Shown piece by piece: positions 40,110 to 49,908 of a DNA stretch of 64,000 bases. The stretch's first letter is position 1. Every line of letters begins with the position of its first letter. Source of the stretch: a virus. The position numbers and the translations under genes were made by a program. The stretch covers positions 62,001-126,000 of IMG/VR virus record IMGVR_UViG_3300031951_000001. One strand, written 5' to 3'. The notes beneath the pieces are model-generated. The model was not told where the DNA came from. It ran no database searches and saw only the letters and a program-made list of their open reading frames with translations.

Positions 40110-40934
40110 ATGACAAGAGACCTAAATTTACTTAAATCAGTTTTATCTGTGCCAACCAAAACTTATCAAGAGGAATTGATGATTGAGTTTTTGATTGATT
40201 GGTTAGAACGAAACAACATTGAATATTCGGTAGACGAACATTGGAATGTTTATGCGACCAAAGGTGAAGTTGATGAGCATTCTTACTATCCTTGCGTTGT
40301 TGCTCACACAGATACCGTACATAACATTGATGTAATCAATATACGTGAGGAGGAATTAAAGAACGCACAAGGTCAGATTCGACCATCTTTGAAGGCGTAT
40401 AATGACTTTGGAAAACCAACTGGTATTGGTGGTGATAATAAGTGTGGAGTTTTTGCTTGTTTGGAATTGTTAAAAGAACTTCCCGTATTAAAGGCGGCAT
40501 TTTTTGTATCAGAAGAAACAGGTTGTCACGGCTCAAGAAAGGCGGACCCAAATTTCTTTGAAAACGTAGGATACGCAATTCAATTCGATGCTCCATTCAA
40601 TTGGATGGTCACTGAATACAGCATGGGAGTTAAATTGTTTGATAAGTCAGACGATTTCTTCAAGAAATGTGATGAAGTCCTGAATGAATCATTTGAAGGA
40701 CGACAAAAATATGGGTCACACCCATACACCGATGTATATGCCTTGAGAAGCAAGTTTGATTTTTCTTGTATCAATATCTCAATCGGATATTATGATTATC
40801 ACACACCTGAAGAATATGTTGTAATCGAAGATGTATTCAGTGGAATTGATGCTGGTAAAAAAATGATTGAAAAATTGGGTAACAAAAAACACAAGGCCTC
40901 AATTGTAAAAGAAAAACAATTTTTGCTTTTTTAG
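40110..40934 (+). CDS. M20/M42-type metallopeptidase
   Basis: A 274-residue protein with metal-ligand motifs of the M20/M28 clan: VVAHTDTVH (His and Asp), GIGGDNKCGVFACLELL (bridging Asp), FFVSEETGCHGS (catalytic and ligand Glu), IQFDAP and YYDYHTPEEYVV (His). The dimerisation domain seems reduced. It probably removes residues from peptides or hydrolyses a related amide. A host-type promoter element five bases before ATG suggests early expression. Substrate unknown. Confidence 0.82.
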   Translation: MTRDLNLLKSVLSVPTKTYQEELMIEFLIDWLERNNIEYSVDEHWNVYATKGEVDEHSYYPCVVAHTDTVHNIDVINIREEELKNAQGQIRPSLKAYNDFGKPTGIGGDNKCGVFACLELLKELPVLKAAFFVSEETGCHGSRKADPNFFENVGYAIQFDAPFNWMVTEYSMGVKLFDKSDDFFKKCDEVLNESFEGRQKYGSHPYTDVYALRSKFDFSCINISIGYYDYHTPEEYVVIEDVFSGIDAGKKMIEKLGNKKHKASIVKEKQFLLF

Positions 40935-40957
40935 GATATTTATTAAAAAAAAATATC

Positions 40958-41347
40958 ATGGCAAAAGTTATTAAACTCACAGAAGCGGATTTAGAAAATA
41001 TTGTAAGAAAAGTAATAGAGGAACAAGAAACCCAAGAAGGTGTTTTTGACCCTTTGGTTAATGCGGCTCAAGGTCTAAAAGGCGTTTGGAGAGGAGAAGG
41101 ATATGACTACTTCAAATATTTGAGCTCATTGAGAGGTTTAACTCGTAAGTTAAAAAAACTTGATGCTCCGAATGTTAAAATAATGACTCAATTAACCGAT
41201 TTGAAAAATAAGGTTACCGTTTCAAAAATGCCAACCGATAAAAAACAAAATCTTATAAATACAATAGATAAAGCGATAGCTCATTTTAACGCCTATTCCG
41301 GATTGATTAATACAATAGAACAGTTAGCATCACAAAAATTAGCATAA
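40958..41347 (+). CDS. helical protein with N-terminal tag motif
   Basis: A 129-residue protein starting MAKVIKLTEADLENIVRKVI, one of the clearest copies of the shared motif. The remainder is helical and Lys-rich (LSSLRGLTRKLKKLDAPNVK), unrecognised. A TATTTAT box lies 14 bases upstream. Internal virion protein is my best guess. Confidence 0.6.
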   Translation: MAKVIKLTEADLENIVRKVIEEQETQEGVFDPLVNAAQGLKGVWRGEGYDYFKYLSSLRGLTRKLKKLDAPNVKIMTQLTDLKNKVTVSKMPTDKKQNLINTIDKAIAHFNAYSGLINTIEQLASQKLA

Positions 41348-41372
41348 AAAAAGGGGTCTTATGACCCCTTCT
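41344..41372. terminator. bidirectional terminator between convergent genes
   Basis: GGGGTC-TTAT-GACCCC with an A-run on the left and T-rich right side. It overlaps the stop codon of the ClpC-like gene. Confidence 0.8.
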
Positions 41373-43416
41373 TCTTTCTTACCTTTTTAGTCTCGATAAT
41401 TTTGACATTACCTTCTTCCGCGACTAACTCATATTCCTTTTCTTCGGATATGTTTCCTTTTAATACTTCTTCAGAAATATAATCTTCTATTTTATCTTGG
41501 ATTGCCCTTTTAAGTGGACGAGCTCCATATGTTTCATCAAAACCAACTTCAGATATTAAATCGATAATTGAATCCGTGAAATTAATTTGATATTTCAAAC
41601 CACTTAATCTTTTAGATAATTTATTCAATTCAATTTTAACAATCTCGGCAATTTGTTCTTTCTTGAGATTATTGAAGACAATTATTTCATCGATTCGGTT
41701 AAGGAATTCAGGTGCGAAGAATTTCTTCAATTCTTTTTTCAATATATCCCTTTTGTATTCTTCTTCAATGTACGTATTTGTTCCAGATTTAAATCCAATC
41801 CCCGTACCAAAATCTTGTAACATTTTAGCCCCAATGTTTGAGGTCATAATAATGACACAATTCTTGAAGTTGATTTTTCTACCCAAACCATCGGTGATAT
41901 GACCATCATCCAATACTTGTAACAGTGCTGAAAAAATATCTTTGTTTGCCTTTTCAATTTCGTCAAACAATACCACAGAATAAGGTTTGTTTTTCACTTG
42001 TTCTGTAAGTTGTCCTCCTTCATCATAACCAACATATCCGGGAGGAGCTCCAATCAAACGAGAGATTGTATGTTTTTCTTGGAATTCAGACATATCAACT
42101 CTGATAAGGCTGTCCTCACTACCAAATATTTCTTTGGCAAGTTGTTTTGCGAGTAATGTTTTACCAACACCAGTAGAGCCCAAGAATATAAATGACCCAA
42201 TTGGTTTGTTAGGGTCCTTGATACCCAAACGATTTCTTCTGATTGATTTTGAAATTTTGATTACCGCTTCTTCTTGACCAATAACTTTTCCTGAAAGATT
42301 TTTCTCTAATTCTGTCAGTAATTTTGTTTCATCGGAGTTTAGTTTTGAGATTGGAATTTTGGTCATATTTGATACAACCTCATATACCAATTCTTCGGTC
42401 ACATCTCGTTTTGATAACAACAAATCACTCTCAAATTTCTTTTTCTCATCTTCAAGTTTTGATAGGATTTTCTTTTCCTTATCTCTCAAATTTGCGGCTT
42501 CCTCATAGTTTTGTTTTTTAACAACATCTAACTTTTGTTGTTTAATATCTTGAGCCTGCTTCTTCAAATCATCAATAATCTCCGGCATCTTAATCTCAAC
42601 TTGACTACGAGCACCAACTTCATCAATGATGTCAAAGGCTTTATCAGGAAACTCACGGTCTGTAATATATCGTTCGGCCAAATCAACGCACAAACTTAAA
42701 ATTGGGTCTGAATATGATACTTTGTGATATGTTTCATATTTGTCCTTTGTATTTTTTAGAATTTGAAGTGTTTCGGCCTTTGTTGCGGCATCCACGACAA
42801 CCTTTTGGAAACGACGCTCAAGGGCCCCATCCTTTTCAAAGTTTTTACGATATTCATCATTGGTTGTTGCCCCAACACATTGAATTTCTCCACGAGCAAG
42901 TGCCGGTTTGAAGATATTGGAAGCATCTAATGACCCCGACGAGTTACCGGCTCCTACAATAGTGTGAATTTCGTCAATGAAGACAATAATATTTGGATTA
43001 CTTTGTAACTCCTCAATAATCACCTTCATACGTTCTTCAAACTGACCACGATACTTTGTACCGGCAACAATTGAAGTCATATCTAAAGATACAATTCTTT
43101 TGTCCTGTAGATTTCTTGGGCAATCTCCTTCAAAGATTTTAATTGCTAATCCTTCGACAATTGCGGTTTTACCACAACCTGGCTCACCAATGATAATTGG
43201 ATTGTTCTTTTTTCTTCTTGAAAGAATTTGAGCTATCCTTGTTATTTCTCGTTCTCTACCGACCACAGGGTCAATTTTACCTTGTTCTGCAAGTTTAATT
43301 AAATCCCTACTAAAATTATCTAGTACAGGGGTACCACTATCACTAGTTTGTTTTGATTTTTTTCCATCATTATCCGCAGATTCTATCATAACTGTTTTTT
43401 TTCTAATAATAACCAT
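41359..43416 (-). CDS. clpC: ClpC-like AAA+ unfoldase without the N-terminal Clp domain
   Basis: A 685-residue protein with two AAA+ modules. The first has Walker A GEPGCGKT (residues 77-84) and IVFIDEIHTIVGAG. A UVR-type coiled coil follows (QNYEEAANLRDKEKK). The second has GSTGVGKT, VVLFDEIEKA, a TSNIG sensor and FLNRIDEI. A GIGF tripeptide in the second module corresponds to the ClpP-contact loop, so it may dock on host ClpP. The usual N-terminal substrate domain (about 140 residues) is missing. Likely roles are remodelling or degrading host or phage proteins, including tmRNA-tagged ones. Confidence 0.92.
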   Translation of the reverse strand: MVIIRKKTVMIESADNDGKKSKQTSDSGTPVLDNFSRDLIKLAEQGKIDPVVGREREITRIAQILSRRKKNNPIIIGEPGCGKTAIVEGLAIKIFEGDCPRNLQDKRIVSLDMTSIVAGTKYRGQFEERMKVIIEELQSNPNIIVFIDEIHTIVGAGNSSGSLDASNIFKPALARGEIQCVGATTNDEYRKNFEKDGALERRFQKVVVDAATKAETLQILKNTKDKYETYHKVSYSDPILSLCVDLAERYITDREFPDKAFDIIDEVGARSQVEIKMPEIIDDLKKQAQDIKQQKLDVVKKQNYEEAANLRDKEKKILSKLEDEKKKFESDLLLSKRDVTEELVYEVVSNMTKIPISKLNSDETKLLTELEKNLSGKVIGQEEAVIKISKSIRRNRLGIKDPNKPIGSFIFLGSTGVGKTLLAKQLAKEIFGSEDSLIRVDMSEFQEKHTISRLIGAPPGYVGYDEGGQLTEQVKNKPYSVVLFDEIEKANKDIFSALLQVLDDGHITDGLGRKINFKNCVIIMTSNIGAKMLQDFGTGIGFKSGTNTYIEEEYKRDILKKELKKFFAPEFLNRIDEIIVFNNLKKEQIAEIVKIELNKLSKRLSGLKYQINFTDSIIDLISEVGFDETYGARPLKRAIQDKIEDYISEEVLKGNISEEKEYELVAEEGNVKIIETKKVRKKKGS

Positions 43417-43436
43417 TATTTTTTAAAAAAAAAGTT

Positions 43437-43679
43437 ATGGCAATACTCAAAGAAGAAATTATTGGTACAAAGATTATCAACGAGATTCAGTCAAGTAATA
43501 TTAAGAAGACCGAATATGATACTGAAACTAAAAATTTATTGGTGACATTCAATAATGGAGCAATATACGAATATCAGGAAGTACCTCACCAACTTTATAC
43601 TCAATTTAGGATGAGCGAGTCACAAGGTAAGTTTTTTAGTGGAAAAATTGCAAAGGCGTTTAAATACAAAAAATTCTAA
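43437..43679 (+). CDS. KTSC-domain small protein
   Basis: An 80-residue protein with the KTSC-type fold signature: IKKTEYDTETKNLLVTFNNG, YEYQEVP, and GKFFSGKIAKAFKYKKF. The domain is widespread in phages and often sits next to helicases or nucleases; its function is not established. It diverges from the ClpC-like gene. Confidence 0.75.
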   Translation: MAILKEEIIGTKIINEIQSSNIKKTEYDTETKNLLVTFNNGAIYEYQEVPHQLYTQFRMSESQGKFFSGKIAKAFKYKKF

Positions 43680-43697
43680 CAATTAACTCAACTCAAA

Positions 43698-43704
43698 TAT
43701 TTAT
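43698..43704 (+). promoter_or_regulatory. TATTTAT late-type promoter box
   Basis: TATTTAT ending five bases before the ATG at 43710. It favours that ATG over the GTG three bases upstream. Confidence 0.6.
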
Positions 43705-43709
43705 GAGTG

Positions 43710-45923
43710 ATGAGTAATTTAAAAAAGATTTTATCAAGTTTTAAGGTTAGAGAATCTTTAAATCCTAAAATTTGGAAAAAAATTGATGGTACGGTTAAAA
43801 TGAATCCAGAAGTTAGGGCAGCCCTTTTGGATATTGCTAATGATTTTATAGAGTACCTTAAAGTTGAAATTGTGGTTACGGATGTAATCATGACGGGGTC
43901 TTTGGCTAATTTTAATTGGTCAAGTTTCTCTGATATTGATTTACACATAGTTGCTGATTTCAGTCAATTTCCTGAAGAACAATTGGACCTTTACAAAGAA
44001 CTTTTTAATCTAAAAAAAACTTTATACAACGACAAACATGATATAACTATTTTTGGTTATGACGTTGAGTTATATGTTCAGAACGAAACCGAATCTCACT
44101 TTAGTAGTGGAGTTTATTCCGTTTTATTTGATGAGTGGTCAAACAAACCAAAAAAAGAAAATGTAAAAATTGATACATCATTGATTAAAACAAAAACAAA
44201 TCAATGGATGGATATTATCGATGGAGTTATTGAGAATGTATCTGACGAACCGATTGATAAGGCAAAACAAATCATCAAAAAATATAAAGACAAACTTAAA
44301 AAATATAGAACTTGCGGTCTTGAAAAACAGGGTGAATATTCTGATGAAAATCTAGTCTTTAAGGCTTTAAGAAGAAATGGGTATATTGAAAAATTACACA
44401 GTTTTGAAGACAAACTTATCGACAAAACTTACACTCTAAAAGAGGCTTCCACATCGATTGGAGGACCATTCAAAACAGATATTGAGAATGGTCCATCAAA
44501 TCACTCCAAAAGAGCATTTGGTAATTGGCAGTCAGATAACGCTTGGGACATATTTGCCCCTCCTGGTAGTGTGGTAAATTCTTACACTGAAGGTAAAGTG
44601 ACTAAAATAAGAAATACTAATAAAAGGTCAGGAAAAGTTTTCGGAACCCAAGTTAGTATTAAAGGCACTGGAGAATATCCTGATATATTTTACACTCACT
44701 TAAAGAATGTAAAACTTAAACCTGGTGATACAGTAAGATTAGGTGATTATATTGGTGAAGTCACAGAATGGTGTAAGGACGAATCATGTAAGGAAATGCA
44801 TGGAGGAACTCACGTACATTTAGGACTTCCAAAAGGAAGACATTTAAGAGAGTTACTTACTAATTCTGATAAAATATTTACGGGAAGCGAGTCTTCATCA
44901 CCATCGAAGGAAGATTCCACCGGACTAGAAATAACACCATCAAAAGAATTATCTGGAACTGAGGAAGTAAATTTTGAAAATTTTGTAGATAAGTTATCTC
45001 AACTGAAAAATTTAATCAAACCTCTAAAAAACCTAAAATCTGAGGGGTCATCGATACCATTTGATTCAAACGTTGAAACATTACAAACCGCTTTACAAAT
45101 TTTAGGTTTTTCACTGCCAAAATGGGGTGTGGATGGTAAGTTTGGTAATGAAACAGAAGCGGCTGTTAAAAAATATCAACAGTCCATTGGGTTAGAAGAA
45201 ACAGGAATAATATCACCATATGATATTGAAAAATTGGTTTCTTTGGTATCGACTACAATAGAAAAGAATCCAGATGCGGTTGGTGATGTACAAAAAACTA
45301 AGGTGGAAACTATGCCTGATGGGCCAAAACCGAATGAAATGTCACCTTCTGAAGTATCATCTACTTCAGATAATGAGTATGCGATAATTAGACCTAATGG
45401 ATACAAAGGAAATAGAGTTCACGTATTATTTGGAGGTGCTCACACTTCAGGTTATTCCCCAAATAGTGCTAAACCACAAAATATTAGAAAATATATTGGT
45501 GTAATGACACCTTATGCAAATAATATTATTATTGTTGTAACTCATCACCAAAACACTTTGGCAAATGTTAGACAATATGTTAAAGAAAAATTTGGTGGAA
45601 TTGTTACGTCTATCGCCGGATTTTCACAAGGAGGCAAGGAAGCTTGGGAACATGCTGACGACAGTACTTTGAGTTTGGTTGGTTTGATTGACCCATCAAC
45701 TTATGAGACAGGTTTAACTTTTGGTTCAAATACTATTCTTTATTGTGACCCTAAAAATTGGGGAACTTCAGGTTTTTATGGTCAAACTAGAAAAAGACTT
45801 GAATGGTATTGTGCGAACAAAAATCAATATGCTGGGCGAGTAGTATGCTTCAATAAAGGAGGTACTCACATGAATTTCGAGATATTAAAATCTTTTTACA
45901 GTCAATACGGAGGTAAGATGTAA
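43710..45923 (+). CDS. multidomain protein: nucleotidyltransferase-like, M23-like, peptidoglycan-binding, alpha/beta-hydrolase-like
   Basis: A 737-residue protein. Residues about 45-95 hold a nucleotidyltransferase-type GSLANFNWSSFSDIDLHIV. Residues 245-385 form an M23-like domain with AWDIFAPPGSVVNSYTEGK and GGTHVHLGL, although the first His ligand appears replaced. Residues 440-510 contain a peptidoglycan-binding repeat (LQILGFSLPKWGVDGKFGNE). The last 180 residues resemble an alpha/beta hydrolase with nucleophile elbow AGFSQGGKEAW and a C-terminal His (KGGTHMNFE). The wall-directed modules suggest a virion-borne enzyme. It precedes the structural block. Confidence 0.65.
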   Translation: MSNLKKILSSFKVRESLNPKIWKKIDGTVKMNPEVRAALLDIANDFIEYLKVEIVVTDVIMTGSLANFNWSSFSDIDLHIVADFSQFPEEQLDLYKELFNLKKTLYNDKHDITIFGYDVELYVQNETESHFSSGVYSVLFDEWSNKPKKENVKIDTSLIKTKTNQWMDIIDGVIENVSDEPIDKAKQIIKKYKDKLKKYRTCGLEKQGEYSDENLVFKALRRNGYIEKLHSFEDKLIDKTYTLKEASTSIGGPFKTDIENGPSNHSKRAFGNWQSDNAWDIFAPPGSVVNSYTEGKVTKIRNTNKRSGKVFGTQVSIKGTGEYPDIFYTHLKNVKLKPGDTVRLGDYIGEVTEWCKDESCKEMHGGTHVHLGLPKGRHLRELLTNSDKIFTGSESSSPSKEDSTGLEITPSKELSGTEEVNFENFVDKLSQLKNLIKPLKNLKSEGSSIPFDSNVETLQTALQILGFSLPKWGVDGKFGNETEAAVKKYQQSIGLEETGIISPYDIEKLVSLVSTTIEKNPDAVGDVQKTKVETMPDGPKPNEMSPSEVSSTSDNEYAIIRPNGYKGNRVHVLFGGAHTSGYSPNSAKPQNIRKYIGVMTPYANNIIIVVTHHQNTLANVRQYVKEKFGGIVTSIAGFSQGGKEAWEHADDSTLSLVGLIDPSTYETGLTFGSNTILYCDPKNWGTSGFYGQTRKRLEWYCANKNQYAGRVVCFNKGGTHMNFEILKSFYSQYGGKM

Positions 45924-45980
45924 AAAAATTTTCATAAAACTGATATATTTATATAAAAATAATTTACACAAAAAAATAAC

Positions 45981-47222
45981 ATGGGAAAATTAAAGCCTAT
46001 TGGAAGTGAAAAACTTCAGGGTATGGACAAAATCAATCGTATGATTGAGATTGCTAGATACAAAGAAAACATACCAAATCCAATCAATGAAGATGCTTCT
46101 GTTGAGTACAAAAAAGTTTTACCTGACGGACATACTTACCGAATTGATAAGGAGAAGAATGGTTATGTAATCGTTAAAGGACTTAATGAGTCTGAAATGG
46201 ATTATATTGAACCAATGAAAAATAGAAAATATTATTCTTCATACTCGCAAGCATTCAAGAGATTGAACTTAATCACCAAAGAAGTTAATAGTTTGGTGGG
46301 TAACGAAAAAAATGTTTCATTGTTCAATGAAGGTGATGAGAAGAAGGATAAAACAAAATATTTCCTGAAAATGGAACAAGCTCCTCCCACCGCGGCTCCC
46401 GCACCGGCACCTGCTCCGGCACCTGCTCCGGCGCCTGCGGAAGTACCGGCTGAAGAACCAGCTCCTGAAATGCCAGAGGAACCAATGGAACCTGAAATGG
46501 ATGCGGAGACTGAAATGGGTGATGAACAAGATGAAGAGATTGTAACTTTCAAAACCATTCAGAAATTAACAGGTAAGTTGGCTCAAAAAATTAGAACACT
46601 TGCGGCTGACGAGGAAAACCCAATGTCATCAAAAGACATTAAGTATGTAATTAATTCTGTTTTATCAGCATTTGATTTGAATTTATTGGATGAAGAAGAC
46701 AGAGATGAAATCATGGGTAAATTCGAAGGTGAAGAAATGGCAGGTGATGAGATGGGAATGGAAGATATGGGTGATATGGGTGATGAAGAAATGCCTGCGG
46801 ATGAAATGGGGGCTGAAGAAATACCTGCGGAAATGATGGAGATGTTTGATGAATATGAATCAGAAGCTCCTGAAGAACCAAGAATGGCTAAAATCAAAGG
46901 TCTTGATGACAAACATTCGTTTGGGGTTGAGGACATGATTGAAGGTTTGTTTAGTGAGTCGAAAGTTGACCAAATCCTGAAAAAATATTTCAATGTAAGT
47001 GAAACTGAAAAAGTAATCACTGAACAAAAGAAAGATAGAAAAAAAGAAATGATTTGGAAAATTAATCAGTTGAGTGAAAATGTGGAACAAGAAGTTATCT
47101 CACGTAAATTGATTAACAAATTTTCTGACGCTAAATTACTTGGCAGAACAAAGAAAAAAGATTTAGTTTTTGAAATAAATGAATCAAAAGTTAGAGTAAC
47201 CCCAAAAGGTGAAATTCTATGA
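45981..47222 (+). CDS. structural protein candidate with Ala-Pro linker
   Basis: A 413-residue protein. The N-terminal 130 residues (MGKLKPIGSEKLQGMDKINR; DGHTYRIDKEKNGYVIVKGL) recall uncharacterised proteins near head genes in T4-like marine phages. They are followed by a run of Ala-Pro repeats and a highly acidic, Met-rich region (MGMEDMGDMGDEEMPADEMG). The C-terminus is helical. The acidic middle may act like a scaffold or internal head component. The next gene overlaps its stop. Confidence 0.6.
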   Translation: MGKLKPIGSEKLQGMDKINRMIEIARYKENIPNPINEDASVEYKKVLPDGHTYRIDKEKNGYVIVKGLNESEMDYIEPMKNRKYYSSYSQAFKRLNLITKEVNSLVGNEKNVSLFNEGDEKKDKTKYFLKMEQAPPTAAPAPAPAPAPAPAPAEVPAEEPAPEMPEEPMEPEMDAETEMGDEQDEEIVTFKTIQKLTGKLAQKIRTLAADEENPMSSKDIKYVINSVLSAFDLNLLDEEDRDEIMGKFEGEEMAGDEMGMEDMGDMGDEEMPADEMGAEEIPAEMMEMFDEYESEAPEEPRMAKIKGLDDKHSFGVEDMIEGLFSESKVDQILKKYFNVSETEKVITEQKKDRKKEMIWKINQLSENVEQEVISRKLINKFSDAKLLGRTKKKDLVFEINESKVRVTPKGEIL

Positions 47223-47629
47223 GTTATTTGATTTATGTAAATGAGTTAGGTCCAAACTATAAGGGAGACAACATTTATGAGTTTATTTTCTCGGATAGTT
47301 TAGACGGAGTTTGGGGTGACTCTTGGGAATCAAAACCGTCAAACGGTTACCCATCACCACCGGACTTGGAATTTATAAAAAAGGTAGGAGTTCTAAAAAA
47401 CGATACAATTAGTATGTCAGTTATTCAGAACTCCGATTTTTTTTCTATGATAGACGCAATTGACGGAGTTATTGCCCTATCTTGGGAGAACGATAGTGAA
47501 GAAGTTAATTTCGATACGAAAAAAAGATTAGTTTTTCGTTTCGGAGAAAAAGAAGAAACGGTTAAAAATAAACTTTACGAACGAGATTTAGTATTAGAGT
47601 TCGAAAAAAAAGTGGTTTATGAACATTGA
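47219..47629 (+). CDS. hypothetical structural-operon protein
   Basis: A 136-residue protein (MSYLIYVNELGPNYKGDNIY...) with a beta-rich, acidic sequence. It overlaps both neighbours, so it belongs to the structural operon. I recall similar small proteins in T4-like phage head regions but cannot name a function. Confidence 0.6.
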   Translation: MSYLIYVNELGPNYKGDNIYEFIFSDSLDGVWGDSWESKPSNGYPSPPDLEFIKKVGVLKNDTISMSVIQNSDFFSMIDAIDGVIALSWENDSEEVNFDTKKRLVFRFGEKEETVKNKLYERDLVLEFEKKVVYEH

Positions 47630-48578
47630 AAAAAAGATATTAAGATTATTGGAACATGGGTTCAATACATCTACATTAGCAGACCTGAAACCAAAGCAGA
47701 TTGAAGCGTTATACAATAGATTGGTTGAGGCTAAAGAAGAAAATAAAGAACAGTCAACACCCCAAAATACAACCGCAACAAGTAAAACAATCACATCATA
47801 TGAAGTTAAACCAAATAGTAAAACTATGGTTAATGGACTTGAGGTTGATACTACGGGAGGTAAAACCAGAATAACTCCATTAAAAGAAATAGATGACACT
47901 GAAACCGAGGATATTGCTTTAGCGGTAAGTGAGAAAGACCCTGATTTAGGTTTAGCGATGAGTGAAGACTTAAAAGAAAAATTTGAATCCAAGAAACAAC
48001 AGAAATATTTTTTTGCTAAATGTGGTGATGGTAAAACTAAAGAACAAAAAAAATGGTGTAAAATGGCAAAAGAATTCGCCGATTCTACCAAAAACTTTAG
48101 TAAATTACCTGAAAAAAAAGATGAAACAAATGAAGATTTTTCCTTCAAAAATTATTTAGAAAAGGTTGGAAGTACTATAGCGGGAAATATTGCTAAAGAG
48201 GTTCCAAACTCATTAAGACCAACATTCGAAGGTAAATTGGAAGAAAGTATTATGAACATGGTAAACAAACACATAACACCAAAAATGACCAAAAAAGATT
48301 TTATAAAAACAATCACTGAAGCGGAAAGGGAAGTTGAGACACCTGTTAAACCAGATGTTAAACCTGAAAGACCAAGACCACAAACTCCGTATCAACCGAA
48401 GCATAAACCAGCCCCAAAGGCGGGTGAGAAAGAAGTAGAAACCCCTGTCAAACCTGACGTTAAACCTGAAAGACCAAGACCGGCAACTCCATATCAACCA
48501 AAACATAAACCAGCCCCAAAAGCGGAGGATATCCCACAGTGGATAACATTTGACGCTATTGGTATTAATTTGAAGTAA
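47619..48578 (+). CDS. structural-operon protein with Pro-rich repeats
   Basis: A 319-residue protein. A helical N-terminus (RLLEHGFNTSTLADLKPKQI) and Lys-rich middle precede two nearly identical Pro-rich repeats (about 32 residues each, VETPVKPDVKPERPRPQTPY and so on, DNA 48330-48524). A short end IPQWITFDAIGINLK follows. Pro-rich tandem linkers suit an extended head- or neck-associated protein. Not recognised. Confidence 0.55.
   Translation: MNIEKKILRLLEHGFNTSTLADLKPKQIEALYNRLVEAKEENKEQSTPQNTTATSKTITSYEVKPNSKTMVNGLEVDTTGGKTRITPLKEIDDTETEDIALAVSEKDPDLGLAMSEDLKEKFESKKQQKYFFAKCGDGKTKEQKKWCKMAKEFADSTKNFSKLPEKKDETNEDFSFKNYLEKVGSTIAGNIAKEVPNSLRPTFEGKLEESIMNMVNKHITPKMTKKDFIKTITEAEREVETPVKPDVKPERPRPQTPYQPKHKPAPKAGEKEVETPVKPDVKPERPRPATPYQPKHKPAPKAEDIPQWITFDAIGINLK
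48330..48524 (+). repeat. tandem Pro-rich coding repeat
   Basis: Two copies of about 100 bp encoding VETPVKPDVKPERPRP.TPYQ and PKHKPAPKA-type sequence, differing in few codons, suggesting recent duplication or slippage. Confidence 0.8.
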
Positions 48579-48579
48579 A

Positions 48580-49905
48580 ATGAGCTTTAATCCTAATATG
48601 AAAAAAACTTTAGAGACAAAAACTAAATTGGAAAAAAAATTAGTTACTGAAGGTCTAACAAAAAAAGAAAAAGATACTTTGAAAAAGTTGAAAACAAAAA
48701 TTAATGAAGCTCCAATCGATTATGAAGGTCCTGAAAGAATGGACCCCAATATCGAGAGAAAAATTACAAGTAGAGAAACTCCATTTTCATCTAGTCCGGC
48801 AATGCCAACAGGTGACCGTGATTTCGTTGAATTGGTTTCATCTCAAAGATTTAAAAACTCTGTAGAGAATGTTGGTCGTTATTTAGGAACTACCGCACCT
48901 TTACAAGGTCGTAATCCTTTGATGCAACTTATGGGAATGGCGATGCAATCGCTACAACAAGTTATGAGAATTGAATTCCAGAACAGGGAATATCTCGAAA
49001 GACTGGCAGTTGATTTGGTTAAAAAAGAAATGGGAATTCCTGAAGGAGCAATGCAGTTTGATGCGAAGTTAGTTTCAGGTCCAATGTCTTCGGCTGAAGG
49101 AATGAGAGCCGAACCTCAAACACCAAGTAAGGAAGATGTAAAACAGGCTTTCAAACACCAAGAAGAACTTGAGGATTTTGCCGATGAGTTTGAAAAATTT
49201 AATTTGGAGAAGTCAAAAAGAAGATTTATTAATTCATTGATACAAGGTGCGTCTAAAAAAGGACACTATATGTTTGAGTTGGTTAGAGATGAACTAAATC
49301 GTCTTGACCCGAATTTGGTTAATTTATATGGTGTTAATCAATCGCTTATGGACCATTTATATTGGGTAATGCCTGATATGGAAAGTATGGCTGCTAGCGG
49401 TGGAGGTCAAATGGGGCAAACTAGTGTTGACCCTGAAACAGACCCCCCAACAGTTAAAGCAAGAGCCGCAACTTTTCCACTCCTTATTCACGAATTGATT
49501 AAGGGTGTTTATGAAATATTTGGTACTCACGGATTACCTGATGACCCACGTCAAGCCGAAATGGTTATGGGGTCTGAAGATACATTACCTGCGGAAATAT
49601 GGGATATGAGATTAGGTCCGATATTTTGGGAAAAATTCACCGCGGCATATCCAATTGAATTATTTGATGATGATAAGAAACATATCCAACATTACTTGTT
49701 CATGAGATTTTCTAAATTACCGGCTGAGGACTTTTTCAAATTTGCCAAAGCGGTATTAAACGGAGACCCGGCAGGAACAAAAGCGATACAAAGAATGGTT
49801 GATGAGATTGTTTCTGATTTGAAGAAACAAGAATATGAACAAGAAGCTTCCAAATGGGAAGACGATGATATCGATGACGTAGATTTAAGTAGTTTAGGTC
49901 TTTAA
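48580..49905 (+). CDS. structural protein, head/neck region
   Basis: A 441-residue, mainly helical protein that ends the operon just before the terminase gene. It has an N-terminal Lys-rich coiled segment, a central helical core with Met-rich stretch (GMAMQSLQQVMRIEFQ) and an acidic end (DDDIDDVDLSSLGL). In T4-like phages genes in this position encode neck or head-completion proteins. I cannot assign it precisely. Confidence 0.55.
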   Translation: MSFNPNMKKTLETKTKLEKKLVTEGLTKKEKDTLKKLKTKINEAPIDYEGPERMDPNIERKITSRETPFSSSPAMPTGDRDFVELVSSQRFKNSVENVGRYLGTTAPLQGRNPLMQLMGMAMQSLQQVMRIEFQNREYLERLAVDLVKKEMGIPEGAMQFDAKLVSGPMSSAEGMRAEPQTPSKEDVKQAFKHQEELEDFADEFEKFNLEKSKRRFINSLIQGASKKGHYMFELVRDELNRLDPNLVNLYGVNQSLMDHLYWVMPDMESMAASGGGQMGQTSVDPETDPPTVKARAATFPLLIHELIKGVYEIFGTHGLPDDPRQAEMVMGSEDTLPAEIWDMRLGPIFWEKFTAAYPIELFDDDKKHIQHYLFMRFSKLPAEDFFKFAKAVLNGDPAGTKAIQRMVDEIVSDLKKQEYEQEASKWEDDDIDDVDLSSLGL

Positions 49906-49908
49906 TTA

